NCBI RefSeq assembly: GCF_014212495.1
Contig: NZ_JACKZC010000001.1
Span: forward strand, 558,001-622,000
Source: Pontibacter sp. Tf4
Lineage (GTDB): Bacteria > Bacteroidota > Bacteroidia > Cytophagales > Hymenobacteraceae
Reading direction: 5' to 3'
Length of the DNA stretch: 64,000 bases
The notes under the pieces were generated by a model that searched no databases, was not told the origin of the DNA, and saw only the letters and a program-made list of their open reading frames with translations. Position numbers and translations under genes: made by a program. The first letter of the stretch is position 1. Each line of letters starts with the position of its first letter. Below are positions 34,795 through 43,198 of the stretch, piece after piece.

Positions 34795-35337
34795 ATGGAT
34801 TTTAAGACATTTGAGATAGAAGGATTAGTTGAGTTTCAGCCACGCGTGTTCCGCGACGACAGGGGCTACTTTTTAGAGACCTTCAGTATGAAGTGGTTCG
34901 AGCAGCTGGGTATACAACCCAACTTTGTGCAGGATAACCAGTCTGTTTCCAAAAAAGGCGTATTGCGCGGGCTGCACTTCCAGAAGCCACCTTATGCACA
35001 GGGCAAGCTGGTGCGGGTATCGTCGGGCCGTGCCCTGGACGTAGCCATTGACCTGCGCAAAAACTCGCTGACCTATGGCAAGCACGTTACTTGTATACTG
35101 GATACCGAAAAGCAGAATGTCTTTTTCGTACCCGAAGGCTTTGCCCACGGCTTTGTAGCGCTGGAGGATAACACTACTTTCCTGTACAAATGCACCAATT
35201 ATTACCAGCCATCCGCAGAAGGCGGCCTGCTCTGGAACGACCCGGAATTAACTATAAACTGGGGTATTGAAAACCCGCTGGTATCACCAAAAGATGAAGT
35301 GCTGCCACTATTAAAGCATTTCGAATCTCCGTTTTAG
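34795..35337 (+). CDS. rfbC: dTDP-4-dehydrorhamnose 3,5-epimerase
   Basis: This encodes 180 residues, full length. The cupin fold of RmlC is recognisable: RGYFLETFSMKWF, DNQSVSKKGVLRGLHFQ with catalytic His61, Lys71, DVAIDLRKNS, PEGFAHGFVAL and Tyr131. It inverts C3 and C5 of dTDP-4-keto-6-deoxyglucose on the way to dTDP-L-rhamnose. No rfbA, rfbB or rfbD is in the window, so the rest of the pathway lies elsewhere. It pairs with the glycosyltransferase upstream and ends at a strong terminator. Confidence 0.96.
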   Translation: MDFKTFEIEGLVEFQPRVFRDDRGYFLETFSMKWFEQLGIQPNFVQDNQSVSKKGVLRGLHFQKPPYAQGKLVRVSSGRALDVAIDLRKNSLTYGKHVTCILDTEKQNVFFVPEGFAHGFVALEDNTTFLYKCTNYYQPSAEGGLLWNDPELTINWGIENPLVSPKDEVLPLLKHFESPF

Positions 35338-35358
35338 GGCTATACATTTTAAGAAAGT

Positions 35359-35393
35359 AGAAAGGCCAGCAACTATAAATTGCTGGCCTTTCT
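35359..35393. terminator. Bidirectional terminator after rfbC
   Basis: A perfect 14-bp stem (35359-35372 with 35380-35393) encloses a loop containing CTATAAA, 21 bases after the rfbC stop. Confidence 0.8.
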
Positions 35394-35421
35394 GCTTATT
35401 GCATTTTGCTGCTTGCCTGAT

Positions 35422-35916
35422 TTACATAGCATGCCATAAATCCCAATTAAGGTTAGTAATAAGGCTAATTTTATGATTTGATATTTCTGCTGTTCTAAAA
35501 TCTGAAACTGGAATATTATAACCATAGGTTAAGTTTACTGCTCCAAGTAAACTTAATCCTGCTTCAGGCAGAAGTCTTAAATCGAGTTTTCTATTGTCAA
35601 TATAACCAACTGCACTTCCTCTGAAAGAAAATATCAATCCTGAAAGTTCATACCCTATTTTAGGAGCATAAATGAAATGTTCAGGATTGAAATTCGTTTC
35701 AATACCTATTCTTGGGCCATAAATTGCCGTGCCAGAGTGAGATAATTCAAGTCGTGAATACATTAAGTTGACTTCTCCAAACACTTGATTCTGAAAAGAT
35801 AAACCCGGCGATAGAATCAACCTTCTTTCCGGCAGATTAACTTGACCAATTACATCTGAAAGAACGATTAAATTAAACACAAGAAAGAGGACGAATTGTC
35901 TTGAGATATCTTTCAT
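35422..35916 (-). CDS. Secreted or outer-membrane protein, unknown function
   Basis: I start at 35916 (MKDISRQFVLFLVFNLIVLS), which gives a signal peptide; a frame five codons longer begins at 35931. The 164 residues show barrel-like strands (VFGEVNLMYSRLELSH, YAPKIGYELSGLIFSFRG, LGAVNLTYGYNIP), similar in style to small outer-membrane barrels. Base composition is clearly more A+T-rich than rfbC and murF on either side, which suggests a recent arrival. Confidence 0.65.
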   Translation of the reverse strand: MKDISRQFVLFLVFNLIVLSDVIGQVNLPERRLILSPGLSFQNQVFGEVNLMYSRLELSHSGTAIYGPRIGIETNFNPEHFIYAPKIGYELSGLIFSFRGSAVGYIDNRKLDLRLLPEAGLSLLGAVNLTYGYNIPVSDFRTAEISNHKISLITNLNWDLWHAM

Positions 35917-35956
35917 ATAAGTGTAATTCACTCAACCACTCATTCAAAATTCATAA

Positions 35957-37243
35957 CTATAGCAACTCCACCAGCGTTTCCAGGCCCATGCCGCGCGAGC
36001 CTTTTATCAGGATGTAACTATCGTTAACCGGATTTTGCTGCAGCCAGTTTTGTAGTTCCTGTTTGGTTTCGAAATGCTTGAAGTTGGCGTTGGCTTTAGC
36101 GGCGTGCTGCATATCTTTTCCGCAAAGTATTACCGTATCGAAAGGTTGTTCGGCGGCTATAGTTCCTAAGGCGGTGTGCTCGGCCACACTTTCGGCACCC
36201 ATCTCAAACATATCGCCCAGTATCACCACTTTGCGTGGCGCGTTCATGTTCCCGAAGTTGCGGATAGCAGCGGCCATCGAGGTCGGGTTGGCATTATAAG
36301 CATCCAGGATGATGGTGTTGCTGCCTTTTTGCAGTACCTGCGAGCGGTTATTTACCGGGCTATAGTTGGCAATGGCATCGTTGGCTTTTTGTAGCGGCAC
36401 ACCAAAGTATTTGCCAATGCAGGCAGCGGCTGCCATGTTCTCATAGTTATAGTTGCCTACCAGCTGCGTGTGCACCACGTTCTCCTCTTCATCTTTATAC
36501 ACCACGTACGGCGAAGCCTCCAGTAACTCGCTGTGGTAAAAATCTTCTTTGGCCGGGTAAGTAACTTTGTGTGCAATGCGGCGGCTCATGCGCATCAGGT
36601 GGTCGTTGCCGGTGTTTACAAACACGGTGCCTTCCGTTTTATCGAGGTGCACATATAGTTCGCTTTTGCCGCGGGCCACGCCTTCCAGGCTACCAAAACC
36701 TTCTAAGTGCGCTTTGCCGATGTTCGTGATCATGCCATGCGTTGGCAGGGCAATGGTACATAGCAGTTCTATCTCACCGATGTGGTTGGCGCCCATCTCT
36801 ATAATAGCCATTTCGTGCTCCGGCTTAATGCGCAGCAAGGTTAGCGGCACACCAATGTGGTTGTTCAGGTTGCCCTGCGTATACAGCGTATTGAATTTCT
36901 GGCTCAGTACCGTGTATATCAATTCTTTGGTAGTGGTTTTGCCGTTGCTGCCGGTAATGCCGATTACTGGTATGCTCAGTGTTTTACGATGGTGGCGCGC
37001 CAGGGCCTGTAGCGTTTGCAGGGTGTCTTCTACTACAAATACATTATCAGCGGCCATGTCCGGGTCATCCACTACAGCATATTTAGCGCCTTTTTCAAGG
37101 GCCATGGCAGCAAATGCAGCACCCTTAAAGTTCGGGCCATTCAGGGCAAAAAACAGGCTTTGGTGCTGGTCGGCGCGCGAGTCGGTGCTAACGTGGCTGC
37201 ACTCAAGGTATTTTTGATACAGAAATTCGATGCTGGTCTGCAT
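35957..37243 (-). CDS. murF: UDP-MurNAc-tripeptide--D-Ala-D-Ala ligase
   Basis: I start at 37243 (MQTSIEFLYQKYLECSHVSTDSR, here cut), because STDSR is the conserved opening of MurF; 24 upstream codons look non-native. The protein has 428 residues. The Mur ligase P-loop GSNGKTT is at 98-104, followed by YTQGNLNNHIGVPLTLL and MGANHIGEI. The C-terminal domain has DAYNANPTSM and VILGDMFEMG. It adds D-Ala-D-Ala to the peptidoglycan precursor in the cytoplasm. It is alone here, outside any dcw cluster, and diverges from the FG-GAP gene. Confidence 0.95.
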   Translation of the reverse strand: MQTSIEFLYQKYLECSHVSTDSRADQHQSLFFALNGPNFKGAAFAAMALEKGAKYAVVDDPDMAADNVFVVEDTLQTLQALARHHRKTLSIPVIGITGSNGKTTTKELIYTVLSQKFNTLYTQGNLNNHIGVPLTLLRIKPEHEMAIIEMGANHIGEIELLCTIALPTHGMITNIGKAHLEGFGSLEGVARGKSELYVHLDKTEGTVFVNTGNDHLMRMSRRIAHKVTYPAKEDFYHSELLEASPYVVYKDEEENVVHTQLVGNYNYENMAAAACIGKYFGVPLQKANDAIANYSPVNNRSQVLQKGSNTIILDAYNANPTSMAAAIRNFGNMNAPRKVVILGDMFEMGAESVAEHTALGTIAAEQPFDTVILCGKDMQHAAKANANFKHFETKQELQNWLQQNPVNDSYILIKGSRGMGLETLVELL

Positions 37244-37369
37244 GAAATAGTTAATTTTAAAGTATAAAAGCTGTAGCCGTTTTTCGTTAACAAATGGCGG
37301 CCGAACGGGTTGCAATATACATCCAAAACGGCAAAGGCGCTACAGCCCGTCATCGCCCCAAACAACCCT

Positions 37370-39562
37370 ATGAAAAAGATAGTCCTGCTGCTGCTCTTAC
37401 TTACCGCTACCCCGGCCATAGCCCAGGAGCCGCTGCAGTTTGCGCTGCGCCACCAGGTGCCGGTAACTATAGCCCAGGGGGCGCTGCCACAACCCTGGAG
37501 CGGCGGGCTCAACACACCCCAGTTCTCAACTATAGATCTGAACTTTGATAACCAGCCCGACCTGTTTGCCTACGACCGCATGCAGCACAAAATATTTACG
37601 TGGCTGGCAGTAAACCGGAACGGGGCCTGGAGCTATAGTTACGCCCCCGAATACGAAGCCCTTTTCCCTGCCGACCTGACCTCCTGGGTATTGTTGCGCG
37701 ACTATAACTGCGATGGCCTGAAGGATATTTTTACCAGCACGCCCCTCGGCATAAAAGTATACCGGCAGGAGAAAGGAGCAAACAACCTGCCCCGTTTTGT
37801 AGTTGCCCAGGATGCCCTGCTTTACGACAAAGGAGTAAACGTGCAACTGCTTGCTGCCGATATTCCGGCTATAGTTGACGTGGACGGCGATGGCGACCTG
37901 GATGTGCTGGTAACAGAGTTCTCGCATGGGCAGCGACTGGAATACTACCGGAACATGCGTGTAGAGAATAACCTGGACTGCAATGCCCTGAGCTTTACAC
38001 GCAACGCTACGTGGTGGGGCGGCATAACCGAGTGCGATGGCTGCAACAACTACGTGTTCGGGGCAGATTGCCGTGTAGCCGCACCGCAACACTCCGGCCA
38101 CACCGGCAGCACCCTGCAACTGATAGATATGGATGCCGACGGCGATAAAGAGCTGCTGATCGGGGGCATACAGTGCAAAGACCTGCTGCTGATGGAAAAC
38201 AAAGGCACGGCACAACTGGCACAGATGGAGGAACTGACAACTGATTTCCCGAAGACGTCGCGCCCGGCCAGCTTCAATGTATTTCCGGCGGCGTATTACG
38301 AGGATGTAACTTTTGATGGGATACCTGATCTGCTGGTGGCATCTAACCTGGCCAAAACCGATGAAGTAAAGCCCGAACTACAGCGCTCCATCTGGCTATA
38401 CCAAAACAAGAGTGCCGTGGATAAACCAGACTTCGGACTGGTGCAGGAAGATTTTTTGCAGAACCAGATGCTGGATTTTGGCGAAGGGGCCTACCCCGCT
38501 TTCGTAGACCTGGACAACGACGGCGACCTGGATATGCTGGTGGGGAATAACGGCTCGTACCGCAACGGCAACTATGTGGCAACTATAAGCTACTTCCAGA
38601 ATACTGGCACCGCCACCGAGCCTGCTTTTACGCTTGTTACCGACGATTACCTGAGCCTGGCAAACGAGCAGCTGCGAAACATTAAACCCACCTTCGCAGA
38701 CCTGAACGGCGACGGTGCCACTGACCTGGTGCTGACTTACACCCGCATACAAGGCAACGCCACCACAATAGCTTATCTGCCCGGGCCAGACTATAGCTTT
38801 AATGATCAGGTAATGGTACACATCGCTATAGCCGGCGATGCTCCTGCTTTTTTTGATGCCGACAACGATGGCGACCTCGACATGCTGCTGGGCAAAGCAA
38901 CCGGCGAACTGCAACTATACACCAACACCGGCACCGAAAGCAGCGCCAACTATAGCCTGACAAAAACCAGCTTAGGAGGTATCAGTTTCAGTCTGGAAAA
39001 GCGCTACCTACACCCGGCAACTATAGACATAGACGGCGACGGAACGATAGACCTGATCACAACGGATGAAAGCGGAACTATAAAAATTTACCGTAACCTG
39101 AAAGCCATCCTGCACCAGACCTTTACCCCGGAAACAGATCTCCTGGAAAATCCATTGGCTGATGCGCTGCTGCCCACAAAACTGGGCAAAAACGGGAGCA
39201 TAACCGCTGCTGCGCTGGGCGGCCCCGGTAAAAATTACCTTGTGGCAGGCACGCAGGGGGGCGGGCTTTACCTGTTACAGCAAACATCCGGTTACCAGAC
39301 TAACCCCGGCGAGCACACCGGCGACCTTAGCTTAGAAATTTACCCAAACCTGGCGGATAAAAACACACAGGTACGCGTGCAGGCTTCCGAGCCTGTGATA
39401 TTTATAGTGTATGATGCCATCGGAAGGAAGGTGTATGGCAGCGTTACAAACTATAAGCAATACAACAATGTGCCTATCAGTAATTTTAAAGCCGGCATGT
39501 ATTTCCTGAAAGCCACTACCCGGCAAGGCAGGCACAAAACGGCGAAGTTTATAGTTCAGTAA
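37370..39562 (+). CDS. FG-GAP/VCBS-repeat surface protein with T9SS sorting tail
   Basis: I start at 37370 (MKKIVLLLLLLTATPAIAQ), a clear signal peptide, rather than 60 bases upstream. The protein has 730 residues. Repeats carry calcium-loop motifs DxDxDG: DVDGDGDLDVL, DMDADGDKELLI, DLDNDGDLDMLVG, DLNGDGATDLV, DADNDGDLDMLLG and DIDGDGTIDLI, as in integrin-like beta-propellers. The last 80 residues form a type A sorting domain (IYPNLADKNTQVRV, FIVYDAIGRKVYGS, GMYFLKATTRQG, KFIVQ). It should be a secreted or surface-bound protein. The stop overlaps the next start by one base. Confidence 0.92.
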   Translation: MKKIVLLLLLLTATPAIAQEPLQFALRHQVPVTIAQGALPQPWSGGLNTPQFSTIDLNFDNQPDLFAYDRMQHKIFTWLAVNRNGAWSYSYAPEYEALFPADLTSWVLLRDYNCDGLKDIFTSTPLGIKVYRQEKGANNLPRFVVAQDALLYDKGVNVQLLAADIPAIVDVDGDGDLDVLVTEFSHGQRLEYYRNMRVENNLDCNALSFTRNATWWGGITECDGCNNYVFGADCRVAAPQHSGHTGSTLQLIDMDADGDKELLIGGIQCKDLLLMENKGTAQLAQMEELTTDFPKTSRPASFNVFPAAYYEDVTFDGIPDLLVASNLAKTDEVKPELQRSIWLYQNKSAVDKPDFGLVQEDFLQNQMLDFGEGAYPAFVDLDNDGDLDMLVGNNGSYRNGNYVATISYFQNTGTATEPAFTLVTDDYLSLANEQLRNIKPTFADLNGDGATDLVLTYTRIQGNATTIAYLPGPDYSFNDQVMVHIAIAGDAPAFFDADNDGDLDMLLGKATGELQLYTNTGTESSANYSLTKTSLGGISFSLEKRYLHPATIDIDGDGTIDLITTDESGTIKIYRNLKAILHQTFTPETDLLENPLADALLPTKLGKNGSITAAALGGPGKNYLVAGTQGGGLYLLQQTSGYQTNPGEHTGDLSLEIYPNLADKNTQVRVQASEPVIFIVYDAIGRKVYGSVTNYKQYNNVPISNFKAGMYFLKATTRQGRHKTAKFIVQ

Positions 39563-39957
39563 TGAAAGCGTTTTTATACATCCGTCTGCTAAGTGATGGC
39601 GAAACTATAGTTTACGGAAACCCCGTACTCGATCAGGTAAAAAAGCTGTCGCCAGACGTAGCCTTGCTGGACTTAGACTCCCGGTCAGAACAGCTGGTGC
39701 TGCATTATGCAAAACAGTTACTGCACGAAGCCACGCAAACTATAGTTTGTATAGATAGCACTACACCCGATGCCGGTTTCGGTAACGTTTTTCCGCTGCT
39801 GGAGCAGGTACTGGAAAGCGAAAACAACCAGCTCATCCTTTTCAGAAATAGCCATCACCGCCTGCAGCGCATGGTACAAGCCCGACCAGAATTAAAAGCT
39901 ATAGTTGTGCAGGATAATGCGGCTTTGTTGCAGGCTGTGGAGCAGTTTTATAGTTAA
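39562..39957 (+). CDS. Conserved-looking 131-residue protein, unknown function
   Basis: The ATG overlaps the upstream stop (TAATG), so it is translationally coupled to the FG-GAP protein gene. The protein has no signal peptide and looks alpha/beta: AFLYIRLLSDGETIVYG, a helix LVLHYAKQLLHEA, strand TIVCIDSTTP, helix, strand QLILFRN, helix, AIVVQDN. This resembles a Rossmann-like or receiver-like fold without recognised catalytic residues. Three AACTATAG-type sites lie in this short gene, each encoding Ile-Val in ATA-GTT. Confidence 0.65.
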   Translation: MKAFLYIRLLSDGETIVYGNPVLDQVKKLSPDVALLDLDSRSEQLVLHYAKQLLHEATQTIVCIDSTTPDAGFGNVFPLLEQVLESENNQLILFRNSHHRLQRMVQARPELKAIVVQDNAALLQAVEQFYS

Positions 39958-39979
39958 GGTTACTTCTTCGGGAGCTCTT

Positions 39980-40198
39980 TCGGACATCCGTGTCCGAGAC
40001 CTTCCTGCTGCGGACGTCCGCGTCCGCATTTATGGTGAGTGTAACGGGGACATGGATGTCCCTTACAGATTGCTTTCGGACTGAGAAGTCCGAAAGAGCC
40101 TATAGTTACCATAGCGCGAGAATCGAACTATAGTTGGGCGTCCCGCCCAGTCGGATTACAAATCCGACATTATGAATAAGTCACGGATCGCAGATCCG
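39980..40198. repeat. Array of seven unlike hairpins
   Basis: The 315-base gap before the omega-amidase gene has successive perfect stems: TCGGACA/TGTCCGA (39980-39997), TGCGGACG/CGTCCGCA (40009-40028), GGGACAT/ATGTCCC (40047-40062), CTTTCGGACT/AGTCCGAAAG (40073-40096), TGGGCG/CGCCCA (40135-40149), GTCGGATT/AATCCGAC (40150-40168) and CGGATC/GATCCG (40184-40198). No coding frame is convincing. Confidence 0.7.
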
Positions 40199-40209
40199 CG
40201 CCAGCAAAA
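40150..40209. repeat. Two-hairpin element, copy 2
   Basis: GTCGGATT-ACA-AATCCGAC, a 15-base spacer, CGGATC-GCA-GATCCG, then CGCCAGCAAAA. Compared with copy 1 (27842-27900), five stem positions differ and all five keep pairing. Confidence 0.7.
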
Positions 40210-40272
40210 GTTACCGCACCAACAATAAGCAATTCACAGGCAGAGGGGTAATATATTTAGTCTCTACAAATT

Positions 40273-41046
40273 CTACAGAAGCTCAAATTCATCGGCATCC
40301 AAATGCGCCGGAAAAGCCTCCCTGAAATCCAGAAACTCCTGTTTGTTCAAGGTTATAGTTAAGATGCTTTCCTGCTCGGTTGTCTCCAGTAGCTTATGGC
40401 CTTTCGGGTGGATGATGGCGGAATCGCCGGAGTAAGGATGGTTGTTGCCGTCGGTGCCGATGCGGTTGACGCCTACTACGTACGCTATATTTTCGATGGC
40501 GCGGGCTTGTAGCAGCGTACGCCAGGCAAGGCTACGAACTTTGGGCCAGTTAGCTACATACAGCAGCAGGTCGTAGCGGTCGCGGTTGTTGCGGCTCCAA
40601 ACCGGAAAGCGCAGATCATAACAAACAAGGGGGCAGATCTTCCAGCCTTTCAGTTCTACAGTCAAACGCTCGCTTCCGGGGGTGTAGGTATGGTGTTCCT
40701 GTGCCATCCGGAACAAATGCCTTTTGTTATACTGCGCATAACTGCCATCTGGTCTAACCCAGTAAAGCCGGTTAAAATACTGCTCGTTTTCCTGCACAAT
40801 AATGCTTCCGGTAACAACGGCATTATAAGTAGCCGCCTGTTCCCGCATCCAATGCAAGGTGTCGCCCTCGGGTTGTTCGGCCAGCGCCGGAGCATCCATA
40901 CTGAAACCAGTCGAAAACATTTCCGGCAGCACGATCAAATCTGTTTCAGGAGCGGCTGCAGCCAGTTTATCAGCAAACATATTCCGGTTGGCAGCCGCAT
41001 CATGCCAATGCAGTTCTGTCTGTACTATCGTTACCCGAAGGTCCAT
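40273..41046 (-). CDS. yafV: Omega-amidase YafV, nitrilase family
   Basis: This encodes 257 residues, a single nitrilase domain. The catalytic triad is Glu42 (LPEMFSTGF), Lys108 (YNKRHLF) and Cys142 (VCYDLRFPVW). YafV-type omega-amidases hydrolyse 2-oxoglutaramate and 2-oxosuccinamate, the toxic products of glutamine- or asparagine-linked transamination. The next gene upstream is the matching aminotransferase (41136), so the pair fits methionine salvage. The start is at 41046, with a 7-base tandem repeat 55 bases upstream. Confidence 0.9.
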   Translation of the reverse strand: MDLRVTIVQTELHWHDAAANRNMFADKLAAAAPETDLIVLPEMFSTGFSMDAPALAEQPEGDTLHWMREQAATYNAVVTGSIIVQENEQYFNRLYWVRPDGSYAQYNKRHLFRMAQEHHTYTPGSERLTVELKGWKICPLVCYDLRFPVWSRNNRDRYDLLLYVANWPKVRSLAWRTLLQARAIENIAYVVGVNRIGTDGNNHPYSGDSAIIHPKGHKLLETTEQESILTITLNKQEFLDFREAFPAHLDADEFELL

Positions 41047-41100
41047 TTTTTTGAATTATGAATTACGAATTAAGAATTATGAATGTGGAATTGTAAAACA

Positions 41101-41132
41101 ATCAACAATCAACAATCAACAATCAACAATCA
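41101..41132. repeat. Tandem repeat of ATCAACA
   Basis: Four full units of ATCAACA and part of a fifth lie in the 89-base gap between the aminotransferase and omega-amidase genes. A looser GAATTA-type repeat (41053-41090) adjoins it. Confidence 0.85.
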
Positions 41133-41135
41133 AAC

Positions 41136-42284
41136 CTATAGTTTTACCAGCTTTTCGGCGGCGGCGCAAAGGGTTTCGTCGCTTTTTGCGAAGCAGAAAC
41201 GCAGGTAATGGTGGTCGGTTTTGTCGTGGTAGAAGGCTGATACCGGAACGGCAGCTACTCCTACTTCCTGCACCAGTCTTCTGGCAAAATCCTGATCGTG
41301 CTCCTGCGAGATGGCGTCATACTTCAGCAACTGGAAATACGTACCAGCCGATGGCAGAAACTCGAACCGCGATGGCGCTAAATAAGCTGCGAACGCATCA
41401 CGTTTTTCCTGGTAAAAGGCAGGCAGGTTCAGGTAATGCGCTTCGTTGTCCATAAAATCGGCAATAGCCATTTGCAGGGGCGTAACAGTGCAGAATGTAA
41501 TGAACTGGTGCATCTTGCGCAGTTCTGCTGTAAGGGCAGGCGGCGCTACAGCGTAACCGATCTTCCAGCCGGTGGTGTGGTAAGTTTTGCCAAACGATGA
41601 GATCACAAAGCTTCGTTCGCGCAGGATCGGGTTCTCAAGCGCGCTGTGGTGCTTCAGGTCATCAAACACCATGTGCTCGTACACTTCATCGCTGATCACA
41701 TAAATGTTGTTGCCATTTACAATGCGCGCCAGTTCATCCATGTCGGCCTTGGTCATCACAGCGCCGGTTGGGTTGTGCGGCGTGTTAACTATGATCAGAC
41801 GCGTTTTAGATGTAACACGTTTTTTCACCAGATCCCAATCCACGTTAAAACCAGGTAAGGCCAGCGGTACATACACCGGAATACCACCACTCAGGCGAAT
41901 GGCCGGGGCATAACAATCGTAGCACGGCTCCAGCACCACTACTTCATCGCCGGGTTTCACTACGGCCGTAATGGCAGCAAACAAGGCTTCAGTAGCTCCG
42001 GATGTAACTGTTATTTCCGCGTTAGGATCCGGGCGGTAACCGTATAGTTTCTCGGTTTTTATGCTGATCTTTTCGCGCAGCGACTGCACGCCGGGCATAG
42101 GCGCATACTGGTTAAAACCTTCGTGCATGTACTTTGTAACCAACTCCATCAGCTCATCGGGGCAGTTAAAATCCGGGAAGCCCTGCGACAGGTTAATGGC
42201 CCCGTGTTCGTTGGCCAGCGCCGACATGACCGAGAAAATACTGGTGCCTACATCAGGTAGTTTGCTGCTTAGGTTACTTGCCAT
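41136..42284 (-). CDS. ybdL: Methionine aminotransferase (PLP class I/II)
   Basis: This encodes 382 residues of fold type I. The PLP lysine is Lys233 in SSFGKTYHTTGWKIG. Asp199 (VISDEVYEH) pairs with the pyridine nitrogen, NTPHNPTGAV carries the Asn, and the final KSDETL-type arginine region is RFCFAKSDE. The opening INLSQGFPDF is typical of YbdL and kynurenine/methionine aminotransferases. It converts the keto acid of methylthioribose salvage to methionine, using glutamine as donor. The omega-amidase downstream removes the oxoglutaramate. Confidence 0.9.
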   Translation of the reverse strand: MASNLSSKLPDVGTSIFSVMSALANEHGAINLSQGFPDFNCPDELMELVTKYMHEGFNQYAPMPGVQSLREKISIKTEKLYGYRPDPNAEITVTSGATEALFAAITAVVKPGDEVVVLEPCYDCYAPAIRLSGGIPVYVPLALPGFNVDWDLVKKRVTSKTRLIIVNTPHNPTGAVMTKADMDELARIVNGNNIYVISDEVYEHMVFDDLKHHSALENPILRERSFVISSFGKTYHTTGWKIGYAVAPPALTAELRKMHQFITFCTVTPLQMAIADFMDNEAHYLNLPAFYQEKRDAFAAYLAPSRFEFLPSAGTYFQLLKYDAISQEHDQDFARRLVQEVGVAAVPVSAFYHDKTDHHYLRFCFAKSDETLCAAAEKLVKL

Positions 42285-42336
42285 AGTTTTATGTGTTTTA
42301 TATCAGTAGGAATTTCTTGCAACGAATATACTATAG

Positions 42337-42924
42337 TTAGGTTGAGGTGAGCAACTGCTGCACCGTTTCGCGCAGCACGGGCACGGCTTCCTGCTCAAAC
42401 CAGGGGTTGTGTTTTACCCAAAACTGGTTGCGCGGCGATGGGTGCGGCATGGGCATATAGACAGGCAGATACTCGCGCCAGTTAGCTACTGTTTCCGTTA
42501 AGGTTGGTCGGGCGTTGGGTCCTAAAAAGTAATCCTGCGCATACTTCCCAACCAGTAAGGTGAGCTCAATGTTTGGGAGCAGGGACAGTAAAGCCTGATG
42601 CCAGTGCGCGGCGCACTCGGGGCGTGGGGGCAGGTCGCCGCTTTTGCCTTTGCCGGGGTAGCAAAACCCCATCGGAACTATAGCCACCTTACTTTCATCG
42701 TAAAACACTTCCGGTTCCATATGCAACCAATGCCGAAGACGCTTGCCGCTCTGGTCGTCCCAGGGAATGCCGCTGGCGTGTACCTTCGTGCCGGGTGCCT
42801 GACCAACTATAAGCAGCTTAGCCGTAGCGCTTGCACGCAGCACAGGCCGCGGCCCCAGTGCCAGGTGCTCTTCGCAAATGCGGCAGGCGCGTATCTGTTG
42901 CAGTAAATCTTCGAGTTGGTCCAT
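42337..42924 (-). CDS. Fe-S uracil-DNA glycosylase family protein
   Basis: This encodes 195 residues. Four cysteines in the spacing of family 4/5 enzymes (Cys14, Cys17, Cys88, Cys104) can hold a 4Fe-4S cluster. Motif 1 is GQAPGTKVHASGIPWDD and the second motif is MPHPSPRNQFW. These enzymes remove uracil from DNA as the first step of base excision. The substrate range of this subgroup is uncertain. It lies between the aminotransferase and a repeat-filled gap. Confidence 0.88.
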   Translation of the reverse strand: MDQLEDLLQQIRACRICEEHLALGPRPVLRASATAKLLIVGQAPGTKVHASGIPWDDQSGKRLRHWLHMEPEVFYDESKVAIVPMGFCYPGKGKSGDLPPRPECAAHWHQALLSLLPNIELTLLVGKYAQDYFLGPNARPTLTETVANWREYLPVYMPMPHPSPRNQFWVKHNPWFEQEAVPVLRETVQQLLTST

Positions 42925-43048
42925 AACTATAGCTGCAAAGGTACGAAGGTTTGGTTATTAGTTGCTGGTTATTGGTTGTTGGTAGTTACCGGCAACTATA
43001 GCTGTTATGTACTTTGTCTTTTGTCAAAAATCTCATTTGTCAAAAACC

Positions 43049-43141
43049 TGGGCGTGCCGGCACAGCCGTCGGGCTCTCGCGGCTCGCTCTATAGTTGGTG
43101 CCCAACTATAGGAGCTCAGACAACCGCTCCATCCCTCACGC
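43049..43141 (+). repeat. 93-bp dispersed repeat, copy 1
   Basis: It starts TGGGCGTGCCGGCAC and ends TCCCTCACGC. It contains GTGCCGGCAC and a 10-bp stem CTATAGTTGG/CCAACTATAG with a TGC loop (43089-43111). An inverted copy at 58271-58363 matches at 88 of 93 positions, all five differences being transitions. It stops 6 bases before the promoter element of the next gene. Confidence 0.85.
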
Positions 43142-43146
43142 TTTTC

Positions 43147-43154
43147 TATCTTTG
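43147..43154 (+). promoter_or_regulatory. Bacteroidota -7 promoter element
   Basis: TATCTTTG followed by C is an exact TAnnTTTG match, 45 bases upstream of the ATG at 43199. The -33 region would fall in the end of the 93-bp repeat and shows no clear TTTG. Confidence 0.6.
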
Positions 43155-43198
43155 CACCCGGAAACCATTCTATAGTTTAACTTTCGTATAGGTAACTG

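Noticed and set aside
39980..40198. CRISPR array
   Set aside because: The units are hairpins with different sequences, not identical direct repeats with spacers, and no cas gene is present.
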